The position numbers were made by a program, and so were the translations under genes. DNA of 64,000 bases, from contig JACKQB010000007.1 in assembly GCA_024233115.1 (NCBI GenBank), forward strand, positions 62,001 through 126,000. Reading direction: 5' to 3'. The notes under the pieces were generated by a model. The model worked only from the letters and a program-made list of their open reading frames with translations, ran no database searches and was not told the origin of the DNA. This DNA is from Akkermansiaceae bacterium. Its GTDB lineage: Bacteria; Verrucomicrobiota; Verrucomicrobiia; Verrucomicrobiales; Akkermansiaceae. Position 1 is the stretch's first letter. Every line of letters begins with the position of its first letter. Shown piece after piece: positions 17,395 through 27,191 of this stretch.

Positions 17395-18396
17395 TTACAA
17401 ATTCGAGTAGCCCGAAGGGGTAGTAAGGGTGGCATTTTTACTAGCACCTTTTCTCTGAATAAAAATTCCATGGGGTAAAACTACGTCTCCTACAACGTCC
17501 GCATTGGTCGTTGCATTTCGCCATACATTGCTTGTATGATAAAAATAGCGATCATATTCACCTGAACCATTTGGAACCCACACGATATCAGCTAGGGTTG
17601 AGATAACACCAGCTTGTAGAGACGCATTGAGACCCGAATTTTGAAGAGTTGCGCCAACTGGGGCAACAATACTAACAGGGTTAAAGCCTGTGGACAAAGC
17701 CACTACCGTATTATTGGCTTTAACACTCCCTGTGAGAACCAAATTCACTTCGGCTCCTTTGCGCTGAATAAAGAGGGCATCGGTGTATACCAGAGGCACA
17801 TTAGGTGCTACAGCATTCGTCGCAGCATTTTTCCACTGGTTTGTGTTAGACAGGAAATACCGATCATATCCTCCCGACAAATTAGGAATCCACAAGATGT
17901 CGGCCAGTGTAGAAATAACACCTTTCTGCAACACTGAATTGGTTGTTCCGAAAACCTCCTCCAAAGTGGGGGCTTTTCTAAGTTGATACTTCGCACCATT
18001 ATTAGCTCCACTAGTGGTCTCACCAGCCAATCCATCTGACCCGAGGTCATCAGGCGTTGTCAAAGTCGTTGCCGTCCAGGACGTAATCTCTTGAATGGTT
18101 CCTACCAACGAAGGATCAGCCGTATTCTCAGTGATCTCCAGGATATATGTATTACCGGTGGTCAACACACTAGTAAAATCGACATTCGTATCGGTAAGAG
18201 TAGTACCTGAGACTGTTTCAAACGCACCGGAAATAGCAATAGGTGAGTGCAATGTCAGTCCAATTAGATTAAACTTCCCCGCTTTCAGAGTATGAGTAAC
18301 AAACCCCGAAGGCTTGGTGTAAGCAGTCGTCTGGGCAATGGCTCCAGCTGAGCCTAGCAGCAAAGCTGCCAAAGTTGTGATCGTGGTGTATTTCAT
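17395..18396 (-). CDS. TIGR02597-type secreted protein with internal duplication
   Basis: The protein has 333 residues from the ATG at 18396, which directly precedes a signal peptide (TLAALLLGSAGAIAQ). An upstream frame extends to 18474 but lacks signal-peptide character. The C-terminal half contains two related repeats of about 75 residues, each with GVISTLADI(L/V)W(I/V)PN, a YDRYF stretch and a closing FIQRKGA. This matches the TIGR02597 family, which I know from Verrucomicrobia and which has no known function. It lies just upstream of the PEP-CTERM gene and may form an operon with it. Confidence 0.8.
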   Translation of the reverse strand: MKYTTITTLAALLLGSAGAIAQTTAYTKPSGFVTHTLKAGKFNLIGLTLHSPIAISGAFETVSGTTLTDTNVDFTSVLTTGNTYILEITENTADPSLVGTIQEITSWTATTLTTPDDLGSDGLAGETTSGANNGAKYQLRKAPTLEEVFGTTNSVLQKGVISTLADILWIPNLSGGYDRYFLSNTNQWKNAATNAVAPNVPLVYTDALFIQRKGAEVNLVLTGSVKANNTVVALSTGFNPVSIVAPVGATLQNSGLNASLQAGVISTLADIVWVPNGSGEYDRYFYHTSNVWRNATTNADVVGDVVLPHGIFIQRKGASKNATLTTPSGYSNL

Positions 18397-18647
18397 GGTA
18401 TTGGTTGGTTGGTGTTTCTTGGTTTTGTTTATGATCGCTATATTGGTTATAGCTTCACTATGACTCAGACGCATCTCCTGACCAGTTTTGCATCTTTTTC
18501 AACAAAAAATCTGCCCAACCAGTCCCGAGAGCGACTCTCCACGCTGCCGATTGGTGGAATTATGTATTTTGCCCATCCTGATGTCAACTGGTAAAACGTG
18601 GAAATGTTGGAAATTTTTCATGACTTAAAATGCCTGGCATTCCTTCC

Positions 18648-21600
18648 TTAATCCTTGGTTACCGCCACCCTGACAAAGAGCTTCGGGGTGGTAGCAGGGT
18701 CGTAGGGTTCATCTATGGTGACGCGCTCATAGTCGTCGTTAATGCTTGTGACCACGGGAGTTCCTGTCATTGGGCTGAAACCATTCATCGATGTTGATTG
18801 TTGCGGGGTGTAGGTCAGTCCGCTATCCTTCCGCCGCACATACTCGACCCGCCAGACGGGTTGACCTCCTGAATTGTTGGTAGAGTATGAAGTAGGGAGT
18901 CCTGATGTCCCGCCAATTTCCATGGTTGCAGCATCAGGCCCTGCGAGGTTCATGTTGAAAGCAAATTTCAGCAGATTGGGAACACCGTCATTAAAGGGCG
19001 TCGCGTCTGGCTCGGCATCGTCTCCGGTGAGATTTGCATCGGCCATTGCTTTATCAAAACCAATATTGGCGTCAAATCCATGTAATGTTAGAACTAAGCC
19101 ATTCCAATTGTCCCCTGCCTCCCCGTAGGAGGATAGATAATCCGGAGAAACCATTGCTTTAGATCCTAATCGGACGCCTTCAAACGCATCGTATTCCACT
19201 GATAATGGAGCAGCACCATCAAATATAATTTCAGTAAGGATCTCACAACCCCTAAAAGCAGAGTAACCAATCGAACTCACGCCGTTTGGTATAGTTATTT
19301 TTTCTAAGGCCTTACAGCGCATAAAAGCTCGATTATTGATGGTAGCAAGAGATGCAGGAAGGGTTATCTCTTTAAGCGACGAACAATCCATGAAGGCTCC
19401 CGTCTCAATAGACGTGACTGACCCAGGCAACATCACATTTGTAAGCTGCATGCATTTTAAAAACGCATATTTTCTGATCGTGGTGACTTGACTAGGGACA
19501 ATATAAACCGCAGCATTCTTACCTTCAGGGTATCGAACCAGTGTTGACAGACCTTTTGAAAACAAAACTCCATCCTGCGCCTGATAATCAAGGTTATCGG
19601 CGTGAGTTCCAAATGCAGAGAGGCGTTCGCAATACGAAAATGCCACCGGATCAATTGCAGAAACATATTTAGGTATATGAATTTCCGAGATATAGTCACA
19701 CTTATAGAAAGCCAAGTCCTTGATAGCCACCACTTTTTCACCATCTATCTGGAGAGGTATTTCTACATTCCCGTTCACCTCACTGGAGCAACCTGTAATT
19801 TCGATTCCATCGTCTGTAGAAACCCATTCGAGATCGTGCTGCTCAAAATGACGGTAGTTGATAAACAACCCATTCCATTTACCATTTTCAATATCGAAAG
19901 TCTGCTCATGTTGACGCCAACAATACACAGCAGCAAACGAATCAATATTAGCAAAGTTACCCCAATCTACTATCGCTGGAGAAGCACTCCCAAAATAAAA
20001 TTTTGTTAAATGAGGGGAATCACGAAATGCAGCTACTCCAACTGAAACCCCACCCCCGTCAATATACACCGTTGTTAGAACTTCACATGAAACAAATGAG
20101 GCTCTTCTTATATTATTTACACTTTCAGGGATGTCTGCAACTTTAAGGTATTTACAGTCCGTGCACGCTTCTTCACCTATAGTTTTTACACCCGATGGGA
20201 TTGCGTAGACCTCCGCTGTGCGACCAGCAGGGTAACGAACGAGCTCCTGCATATTTTTTGTGTAAAGTACCCCGTCGGCGGACACATAGCTAGGATTCTC
20301 AAGATCCACATTGATCTCGCTCAATTTAATACAATAACCAAACGCAGAACCTGGAACCGACGTAATGTTCCTCGGAATATCTACCGACGTGAGCCCCCCA
20401 CATGAAATGAAAGCATTCGCTCCGATTGCCTCGATAGGAATACCATTGATGACACTAGGAATTACTAGACTCCCTTCCACATCAGAAGAGCAGTTCACAA
20501 TCGTCCCCACTCCATCTTCAACTTCAACAGTAAAAACTCCATCTTGAATTGGCAGGTTGACAATTCTTACCTCCCTTGACGCAACCTTCCCGTCATACTC
20601 CACTGTGATAGTAACAAATTCGTCGGCTTCAACTTGATTTGTATTCAACCTCTTCTCAGCCGACAACTGAGCGTGTTCCCCCTCCAAAGTCCACCTAGCA
20701 AGAGCCGTAACATCAGAATAATCACCGAATCCGTATTTCAATCGACATGTATAATCTCCTGAAAAACCTTCATTCACACTGAATGGTCCTACTAGCTCTA
20801 GAGAACTCGGAACATCCTTGATAACCACATCTCTGCTCGCTGTCTTACCCAAGTAGGAAGCGCTCACCGTGACTGTCTGATCAGCTGAGACTAGACTTGC
20901 CTCGAGACTTGCCCCAATCATAACCGCTGAACCTCCTGTCACAGTCCACTCTACATCTTCTGTCACATCCACGGAACTACCACCACTGAATACTGCCGTG
21001 CAACTATATTCAGGTTCTGCTATACTTCCTTCGTCGACCGTTATCGGTCCATTCAGATATATGTAGAGTAATTCAGGAACATTTTTGATTTCAACGGTGT
21101 GAGTGTCTGATTCGCCGTCATAGGAAGCCGTAATTGTGACCGTCTGTGTACTATCGACTGCACCAGCCGTGACTGTCGATCCTGTAATAGATGCATACCC
21201 ACTATTCTCACTCCAGCTTGCACTTTCCGTAATATCTTCTGACTGACCATCACTATAGAATACGGTGCAGATGTATGCAGCGGTGTCATTTTCATTGATC
21301 GAATCTGAACCAGAGATAGAAATTTTATCAATAGGCCGATTCTTTATCGTCACAGAAAAATTGTCAGACTCCCCGCCGTAACTTACGTTGAGATCCAGAA
21401 ATTTATCAGATGAAATCAAAGACGTGTTAAGACTCGATCCCGTCATGGTTGCATATACACTATTCACACTCCACGTGGCACTTGAAGTCACGTCAACCGT
21501 GCTGTCATCACTGTAAGTTGCGATGCATGTGTAAAGTGAAGTACTTCCTTCATTTACAGAAGTTGAGCCATGTATCGCAATACTAGACAAAATCTTAGGC

Positions 21601-24089
21601 TCTGTCACAGTTATAGCCTTAGTGAACTCATTATCATTCTCATTAGTTTCAGGTATAACACTAGTGGAATCCGTCTTTATTTTCAGAATATGCTCACCCG
21701 CCGAAAAGCTCCCCAGAGAATAGTCATATCTAAAGGTCCAGAATCTTGAACTCAGTCCGGTAGTCTCCCATGTATGAACTAACACATCATCGACATATAA
21801 ATCTGTGTAAAAGGTAGTCGGTATATTAACTGAACTATTATTATAAATCGCCCAATCAAGGTAAACCGTGTCCTGTGTCGTAAAATTCTGCGTGTTCTCA
21901 CTAGTTCCCTCAGACTTCGAAACGATAAAATGGCCATTCGTCCAGTATTTAGTATAGTCCAGATTGGGGAACGAATGGGTCACCGTTAACTTGGCGGCAC
22001 CTGCCTTGAACAACACCATGTTGTTATCCTCGCGGGTTTCGCTCACTGACTCACCAGAGTCGATTATCCAGCCTACATAGTAGTCCCCAGCATTCAATGA
22101 CGAGGGAACCTTCGCGTTGATCAGGTTTATCTTGTCATTACCCCCGCCAGAGATACTTGACATGCTTACTGTGCCCAGCAGCACATCCGTTGAGTTGATT
22201 GCTGAATCCGAGGACAAGTATACGTTCACTTTGAAGTCTCCACTCGCAATGTTACCCTCGTTAACTACGATCCCTTGCACCCTCACTGTGCCTCCAGCAT
22301 AGACACTCGTGGAACTTAGTATGTGGTGATTGGTTCCATCGTCTTTCAGATCCACGATTGCCCCTGGAGGGACATCGCTAATTGTCACAACGTGATCGTC
22401 ACTTTTTCCTTCATAGTTTGCGGTAACAGTCACGGCCTGATCCGACGCCACCTGACTCGCGGTCAGTGTATTGCCCGACATTCCGGCGTAGATGCTGTCC
22501 TCACTCCACGTTGCAACCGATGAAACATCAGTCTCCAACCCATTATTGTAGGTGGCAATGCAAGTATAAGTAGCCGTTCCTCCTTCATTCATGTAGCCAG
22601 GGCCTGAGACCGTCAAAGAGTTGATTACTGGAGTCTGCCAATACCCAGAATTGGAATCGCCGGGTCCGAGGCCAACCACAAAAACCCAGTAATAGTATGT
22701 GGTGTCCCCAAGAGCGGTCTCATCTACAAATTCAAGGGACTTGGTTGTGGTAAGCACTCTCCTACCATTACTATTGAGGTTATTCTCTGTGTGTCGATGG
22801 ACTTCATACTCCACATTTTCGCCTCCTGATGGCCAGGCAACCTTGATCTGACCGTCATAGTCTCCATCAGATGCCTGGGGAGTAACCTTTCGAGTTATTC
22901 CTCTCTGAATAACCTCATGCGTATTGCCGCTAATTGAAACGATCCCTCTCCGCGTGTGAACAGAAGGATTCGGCTGAACGGTAATTGCAACCGAACCATT
23001 GCCCGATCCGCTGGTGGGCGACACGCCAAGCCAATCCTTGGTCTCGCTGGCAGTCCACGATGTATTGGAGCTTACAGAAAAAGAATAAGCCCCACCCGAG
23101 GCTGCAACCGTATTTTCGAAGTAGTTGATCGATGTTTGAGGTTGCATCCGTGAGCCCGAGGCGACTTGAGAAAACCCTAATGTTTGGCTTGGATTGTCTG
23201 GATTCCAATCAACGCTGACCCCGGACTGCAAGTTATTGCTTGCAATTAGCCCCATGTTGGAGGTTGGGGTAACAACTGCAAGGTGCGCCACTTCGGACTC
23301 AGGAAAATTGAGGAGGAGGGGAAATGTATTAACTGCGGGCAAATTAATTGCTGTAATTCGGAAAAAAATATCCCGGTGGTTTCCTGTTGCGTCATGAGCG
23401 GAGAGATCGATCAGATTGTCTTCACTGTTTACATATTCATCCGAATCCGAATTAAGATTATACGGTTCCAGCAGACCGGTCGAAAAAGACGCGATCGGCT
23501 TATCGACAGTAAATGGAATATAATCGGAGAGTTCCCTCTCAAAAAACTCGATTCGGTATCCGGCTTGCCAACTACCAGTGTTCGTCGCCTTAACGTGAAC
23601 CAAATCTTTTTCGCCTTTTTGGGTGGATTGTGGTATTGAGATTTCGAATTTTGCCGCATACCGAGGCCCCTGAGGGACGACAAAGTTGTAGTTCCCAGAC
23701 CAAAAGTGGCGAGGCCCACCCCTTCCCTTGTAAAAATAGGTAGATCCCCACGAAGTCTGAGTGTCGATATGGGATCCACTGAAAGCCCCGGTAACGCTCT
23801 CCTTAAAAACCCATAGCTTCAATTGTTCACTCGTCTCCCCTTTCCATAGTTCTATCCCAACACTATTTTGCCACACCGCTTTCTCCGACGACAATGCGTT
23901 ACCTGAAAAGAGAACGAGCAGAAAAAGGCTGAAGTATATCGACGGCTTCCAGCCAAAGGCTTCTGAGCGGCACAGTTTCCTGAGCGCCTGCTGGCACAGT
24001 TTCCCTTTTAGGCGCGATACCTGGAGCCGTTGACACGGAGGTCGAAATCGAGACGAAAGGATACTGCTGGGAAAGGGTGTGGGGGGCAT
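18648..24089 (-). CDS. Very large secreted protein: BACON, FN3, Ig-like, CARDB and BspA-type LRR domains
   Basis: This 1813-residue protein has a long N-region and a hydrophobic signal (YFSLFLLVLFSGNALSS, about 52-68). Following it are a BACON-like domain (about 325-395), a fibronectin-III-like domain (about 400-490), and an Ig-like domain of the Big_2 type starting SGPGYMNEGGTATYTC. Then come CARDB-like domains and a run of further Ig-like repeats with the pattern NEGSTSLYTCIATYSD and DVTSSATWS. BspA-type leucine-rich repeats (about 1240-1680; IPSGVKTIGEEAC, LPGSVTSIETGAFMDCSSL) lead to a C-terminal module resembling that of the protease at 641-2203. The mix suggests a surface adhesin or glycan-binding protein. 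The coding sequence is distinctly AT-richer than its surroundings. A repeated 12-mer GGCACAGTTTCC (23969-23980 and 23993-24004) lies in the signal region. Confidence 0.85.
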   Translation of the reverse strand: MPPTPFPSSILSSRFRPPCQRLQVSRLKGKLCQQALRKLCRSEAFGWKPSIYFSLFLLVLFSGNALSSEKAVWQNSVGIELWKGETSEQLKLWVFKESVTGAFSGSHIDTQTSWGSTYFYKGRGGPRHFWSGNYNFVVPQGPRYAAKFEISIPQSTQKGEKDLVHVKATNTGSWQAGYRIEFFERELSDYIPFTVDKPIASFSTGLLEPYNLNSDSDEYVNSEDNLIDLSAHDATGNHRDIFFRITAINLPAVNTFPLLLNFPESEVAHLAVVTPTSNMGLIASNNLQSGVSVDWNPDNPSQTLGFSQVASGSRMQPQTSINYFENTVAASGGAYSFSVSSNTSWTASETKDWLGVSPTSGSGNGSVAITVQPNPSVHTRRGIVSISGNTHEVIQRGITRKVTPQASDGDYDGQIKVAWPSGGENVEYEVHRHTENNLNSNGRRVLTTTKSLEFVDETALGDTTYYYWVFVVGLGPGDSNSGYWQTPVINSLTVSGPGYMNEGGTATYTCIATYNNGLETDVSSVATWSEDSIYAGMSGNTLTASQVASDQAVTVTANYEGKSDDHVVTISDVPPGAIVDLKDDGTNHHILSSTSVYAGGTVRVQGIVVNEGNIASGDFKVNVYLSSDSAINSTDVLLGTVSMSSISGGGNDKINLINAKVPSSLNAGDYYVGWIIDSGESVSETREDNNMVLFKAGAAKLTVTHSFPNLDYTKYWTNGHFIVSKSEGTSENTQNFTTQDTVYLDWAIYNNSSVNIPTTFYTDLYVDDVLVHTWETTGLSSRFWTFRYDYSLGSFSAGEHILKIKTDSTSVIPETNENDNEFTKAITVTEPKILSSIAIHGSTSVNEGSTSLYTCIATYSDDSTVDVTSSATWSVNSVYATMTGSSLNTSLISSDKFLDLNVSYGGESDNFSVTIKNRPIDKISISGSDSINENDTAAYICTVFYSDGQSEDITESASWSENSGYASITGSTVTAGAVDSTQTVTITASYDGESDTHTVEIKNVPELLYIYLNGPITVDEGSIAEPEYSCTAVFSGGSSVDVTEDVEWTVTGGSAVMIGASLEASLVSADQTVTVSASYLGKTASRDVVIKDVPSSLELVGPFSVNEGFSGDYTCRLKYGFGDYSDVTALARWTLEGEHAQLSAEKRLNTNQVEADEFVTITVEYDGKVASREVRIVNLPIQDGVFTVEVEDGVGTIVNCSSDVEGSLVIPSVINGIPIEAIGANAFISCGGLTSVDIPRNITSVPGSAFGYCIKLSEINVDLENPSYVSADGVLYTKNMQELVRYPAGRTAEVYAIPSGVKTIGEEACTDCKYLKVADIPESVNNIRRASFVSCEVLTTVYIDGGGVSVGVAAFRDSPHLTKFYFGSASPAIVDWGNFANIDSFAAVYCWRQHEQTFDIENGKWNGLFINYRHFEQHDLEWVSTDDGIEITGCSSEVNGNVEIPLQIDGEKVVAIKDLAFYKCDYISEIHIPKYVSAIDPVAFSYCERLSAFGTHADNLDYQAQDGVLFSKGLSTLVRYPEGKNAAVYIVPSQVTTIRKYAFLKCMQLTNVMLPGSVTSIETGAFMDCSSLKEITLPASLATINNRAFMRCKALEKITIPNGVSSIGYSAFRGCEILTEIIFDGAAPLSVEYDAFEGVRLGSKAMVSPDYLSSYGEAGDNWNGLVLTLHGFDANIGFDKAMADANLTGDDAEPDATPFNDGVPNLLKFAFNMNLAGPDAATMEIGGTSGLPTSYSTNNSGGQPVWRVEYVRRKDSGLTYTPQQSTSMNGFSPMTGTPVVTSINDDYERVTIDEPYDPATTPKLFVRVAVTKD

Positions 24090-24408
24090 AGCTATAATAG
24101 TAGTTCTACTAGGTCATTATCATAAGTTCTTAACTCTTCTCCAGACAGTGAAAACTGCCGATATTAGACAACACTTACATCGTTAGCTGAATCAAAAATC
24201 TCACAACAAGATCAAATTTTGGTGTGATAATTTCCTAATAGCCGATGGTGACAACGTGAATTACCATTAACAGACTCATGTAATCTCTCAAATAATGAGA
24301 GCTTAAAATACCCGCAACTCATTGATGTGCAACAATCATACTCAACACAACCCAGTTCTAGCTCATTCACCCATCCAAAATAAAGTGCCTTTTATCAGTT
24401 TTTACCAA
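24090..24408. other. AT-rich intergenic region
   Basis: No gene was seen. A small hairpin, CTCTCA with TGAGAG around five bases (24285-24301), has no T-run. The region should hold the promoter of the large secreted gene and the 3' end of the kinase transcript. Confidence 0.6.
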
Positions 24409-26277
24409 TCAACGTGCCAGACTCCGCACATCCTCTTTCCCCGGAATCCTCAGCTTCGCCGGCACAACATTCCCATCCCCCGTCTTTGTTTCCAGTATTT
24501 TTCCTCTGAAACCGATCACCTCACAGTAGTTGATGCGCATATCCGGCAGGTGGCGGTCGTCGCTGAAGTCGGCCCAGATGACGAGTTCGTTTTTGCCGTC
24601 ATGGTTGGTGTCTTCGCAGTGGACGGAGCGGATTCTGGCGTGTTGGGGGTCGAGGATGCGATACCAGAGGGTCATGCTGTCTTTGCCTTTCAGCTCCCCT
24701 TGGCCTGGTGGGGCGGCGTGGTGGCCTGGGATGCGTGGGTTGAGTAGGCCGGTGACGGTTCGCCATTTTAAGTCTTTTGCTGGGAGTTTGATTGGGTAAT
24801 CCCTAGGAGGGATGCTGAGGCGGTTGTTCAGGCCGACAAAGGACAGCATGGGCAGTGAGTTGGCGGTTTCACGGAAAAAGTGGATGTGCTCGGGATGAAT
24901 GTGGCCGGGGTGCCAGTAACAGGCGGTGAGTTTCCCTCTGGTGCTTAAAAATTGCAGGGCGGTGGGGTACCAGTTTTCCACGTTGCGGGCGACCACGACC
25001 AGCTCCTTTCCTTTTTTACCATCCAAGTCGGCTGCTTTGAAACCAAAACAAGCCATCTGATCGGCTCCGAAACCTGGGTAGTTCTGGAACTCCAGGGTGG
25101 TGTCGTGTTGCCAGCGTAGTGTTCCATTGGCGTTGTAAACCAGCAGTCGGCCAGTCTCCTTGCTGCCGGTATCGCGGATGGCACAAACCACTTCCGGTGA
25201 GCCGTCTTCGTCGAGATCGATCACATCGGCTTGCACAATGGTTCCTGTCAGCTGTTTTTTCCACAGCAGCCGGCCATTTTTCTCAGCAAATACGGAGAGC
25301 AGCCCCTCTTCAATCCCGGCGTAGGCAGGTGGCGGCACGAGCTCTTGCCCAGATTCCGGTTTTCTTGAAGTTAGAAATAACCACACGCCGATCGCGAGTA
25401 AAATGAGCGTCAGCGGCAGCGGCCACAGCCTGTATCTGCCGGCAGCTGGGAGAGCCTTGCCCCCTGACATGCGCTTGAGGAAAGCCAATAACTCAGTGGC
25501 ATCGACCAACCGAGCTTCTGGTTGCGGGTCGCAGCAACGATCCAGCAAATCAACCACCTCCGCAAAGCGAGGGTCTTGATAGATCGCTTCCGGCAATTGA
25601 GGATATTGATCGGCTGGATGCATACCCGAGACCATCTGGTAGAACACCTTACCCAGCGAATAAACATCCGAGGCAGTGCTCGAATGACCTTCGGGAGGGC
25701 TGAACCCCCGGCTGACAGCAGGTAGCTCCTCCGTGTCAAAACTGGTCAGCCCTGGGTCTGCTACTACGGGACGACCGTCGATGATCAAGATATTCGAGGA
25801 ACTGATGTCACGGTGCACAAGCCCAGCTTCGTGCATGGCAGCCACCCCGGAACTAATGCCCTTAAGAAAATCAAGCGCTTGCGCGACTGGCATCGCCCCT
25901 TCGCGATGAATCATGTCGTCCAGAGTCAGCGGCTCAAAGGTCTGGATATCCATTTCCCTACAAGGGCGACAGGTGGCTGCATTATCAGCCAAGGGCATGA
26001 CGTAATAAAACATATCCCCACCATCACCGCGTCCGACCGTATAAATATGGATCAAGCTGTGATGGTTCAGAGCTACATCCTCAAATTTCTTGACTCCTTC
26101 AAACTCAAGCTGGAATAGATGTTCCACATCGGCGTCCGCCCCCTCATTCTGCTCAAACTGTTCACGCCTGACGACTTTAACCGCCCGTAATTTACCCGTC
26201 ACCGTACGTGCCAACCAAACTTCACCAAAACCACCTTCTCCAATGGCTCGGATCAAATCGTGATTAGTAATTCTCAT
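24409..26277 (-). CDS. Transmembrane Ser/Thr protein kinase with FG-GAP-like sensor region
   Basis: The protein has 622 residues from ATG 26277. The longer frame to 26469 would overlap the divergent sigma gene and adds no conserved sequence; ATG 26286 is an alternative. The Hanks-type kinase domain has the Gly loop GEGGFGEV (13-20), Lys34 in AVKVV, HRDISSSNIL with Asp157, and DPG at 174-176 in place of DFG. The Lys normally two residues after the catalytic Asp is Ser159. One membrane helix lies at about 285-303. The extracytoplasmic part has FG-GAP-like metal-binding loops (DLDEDGSPEVV, DTNHDGKNELV). The divergent ECF-like sigma factor suggests the kinase signals to transcription, a pairing known in Planctomycetes and Verrucomicrobia. 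Confidence 0.88.
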   Translation of the reverse strand: MRITNHDLIRAIGEGGFGEVWLARTVTGKLRAVKVVRREQFEQNEGADADVEHLFQLEFEGVKKFEDVALNHHSLIHIYTVGRGDGGDMFYYVMPLADNAATCRPCREMDIQTFEPLTLDDMIHREGAMPVAQALDFLKGISSGVAAMHEAGLVHRDISSSNILIIDGRPVVADPGLTSFDTEELPAVSRGFSPPEGHSSTASDVYSLGKVFYQMVSGMHPADQYPQLPEAIYQDPRFAEVVDLLDRCCDPQPEARLVDATELLAFLKRMSGGKALPAAGRYRLWPLPLTLILLAIGVWLFLTSRKPESGQELVPPPAYAGIEEGLLSVFAEKNGRLLWKKQLTGTIVQADVIDLDEDGSPEVVCAIRDTGSKETGRLLVYNANGTLRWQHDTTLEFQNYPGFGADQMACFGFKAADLDGKKGKELVVVARNVENWYPTALQFLSTRGKLTACYWHPGHIHPEHIHFFRETANSLPMLSFVGLNNRLSIPPRDYPIKLPAKDLKWRTVTGLLNPRIPGHHAAPPGQGELKGKDSMTLWYRILDPQHARIRSVHCEDTNHDGKNELVIWADFSDDRHLPDMRINYCEVIGFRGKILETKTGDGNVVPAKLRIPGKEDVRSLAR

Positions 26278-26344
26278 ATACCGCATAACAATCAACGCAT
26301 GACGGCTTGCCTTTCTCACATAATTCTGCCTAACTGATAGAGCA

Positions 26345-26992
26345 ATGCATGAATCCCCCCCTGAAAACATGGCTGAATTTTCAGAAGCACCACCATCGCC
26401 TTCGCCCAAGGGGAAAAGGAGGGCAACACGAAAGACGCTGATCCAGCGGGTGCAGCAAGAGGGGGACAAGGCGAGCTGGGACGATTTTTACCATTCGTAC
26501 AAAGGTTTCATCATCGCCATCAGTATGAAGGCAGGCCTCAATGCACATGATGCGGAGGATCTGATGAGCCGGGTCTTTGAGGAGGTGCACCGGAAGTTTT
26601 GTGTAGACCCCGATCTCAGTTTCGACCAACAGTCATTCGGTGGCTGGCTGGGCAACCTGGTCAAATGGCGTATCAAGGACTTCTACCGTAAAAAACAGAA
26701 CACGGCCGAAGCCATGAATGACGATATTCTTGAACTGCTCGGATCAGAAAAGCCCTTTGATAAAATCTGGAAAGCGGAGTGGAAGAAAAAACTCGTGGAA
26801 ATGGCACTCACCAGAGTCAATGAATCCCCGAGAAACTTGCTTGTTTTTGTTGACCTCGCCATCAAGGAGGTGGCGGTGTCCACGGTATGCAAGAGATACG
26901 ACATCTCGCGTAGCAATGTGGACACCATCAAATCACGCGTTTTAAAAAAACTGGAGCCTGTTATTCTCAAGCTCAACAAAGGGGTGCTGTAG
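26345..26992 (+). CDS. ECF-like RNA polymerase sigma factor
   Basis: This 215-residue protein has region 2 of a sigma-70-family factor (YKGFIIAISMKAGLNAHDAEDLMSRVFEEV). A short linker leads to a C-terminal helix-turn-helix typical of region 4 (AVSTVCKRYDISRSNVDTIK). A Pro/Ser-rich N-terminal tail of about 28 residues precedes the core; ATG 26369 is a possible alternative start. It diverges from the transmembrane kinase with a 67-base shared promoter region. No anti-sigma factor is adjacent, so control through the kinase is a reasonable inference. Confidence 0.85.
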   Translation: MHESPPENMAEFSEAPPSPSPKGKRRATRKTLIQRVQQEGDKASWDDFYHSYKGFIIAISMKAGLNAHDAEDLMSRVFEEVHRKFCVDPDLSFDQQSFGGWLGNLVKWRIKDFYRKKQNTAEAMNDDILELLGSEKPFDKIWKAEWKKKLVEMALTRVNESPRNLLVFVDLAIKEVAVSTVCKRYDISRSNVDTIKSRVLKKLEPVILKLNKGVL

Positions 26993-26993
26993 A

Positions 26994-27011
26994 ACCAGGT
27001 AGGAGCCTGGT
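26994..27011 (+). terminator. Hairpin after the sigma-factor gene
   Basis: ACCAGG pairs with CCTGGT around a six-base loop directly past the stop codon. No T-run follows, so terminator function is uncertain. A second hairpin, GCGGGAT/ATCCCGC at 27164-27180, lies beyond the pfkB stop on the other strand. Confidence 0.4.
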
Positions 27012-27191
27012 ATTACCCATCCATGACCGGCACGCCGCGTCTATGATTTGAGATCATTTTGAGCGCAGAATCAACGCGATATGCAAACCTGCTTCACCGG
27101 GGCTACAAAGTTGAGACGGAAAGGCTCGGGATGTTTGTGCCTGGCTTGCGCGGCCGGGTTGATGCGGGATGCAATCCCGCGCTCCATGGGC

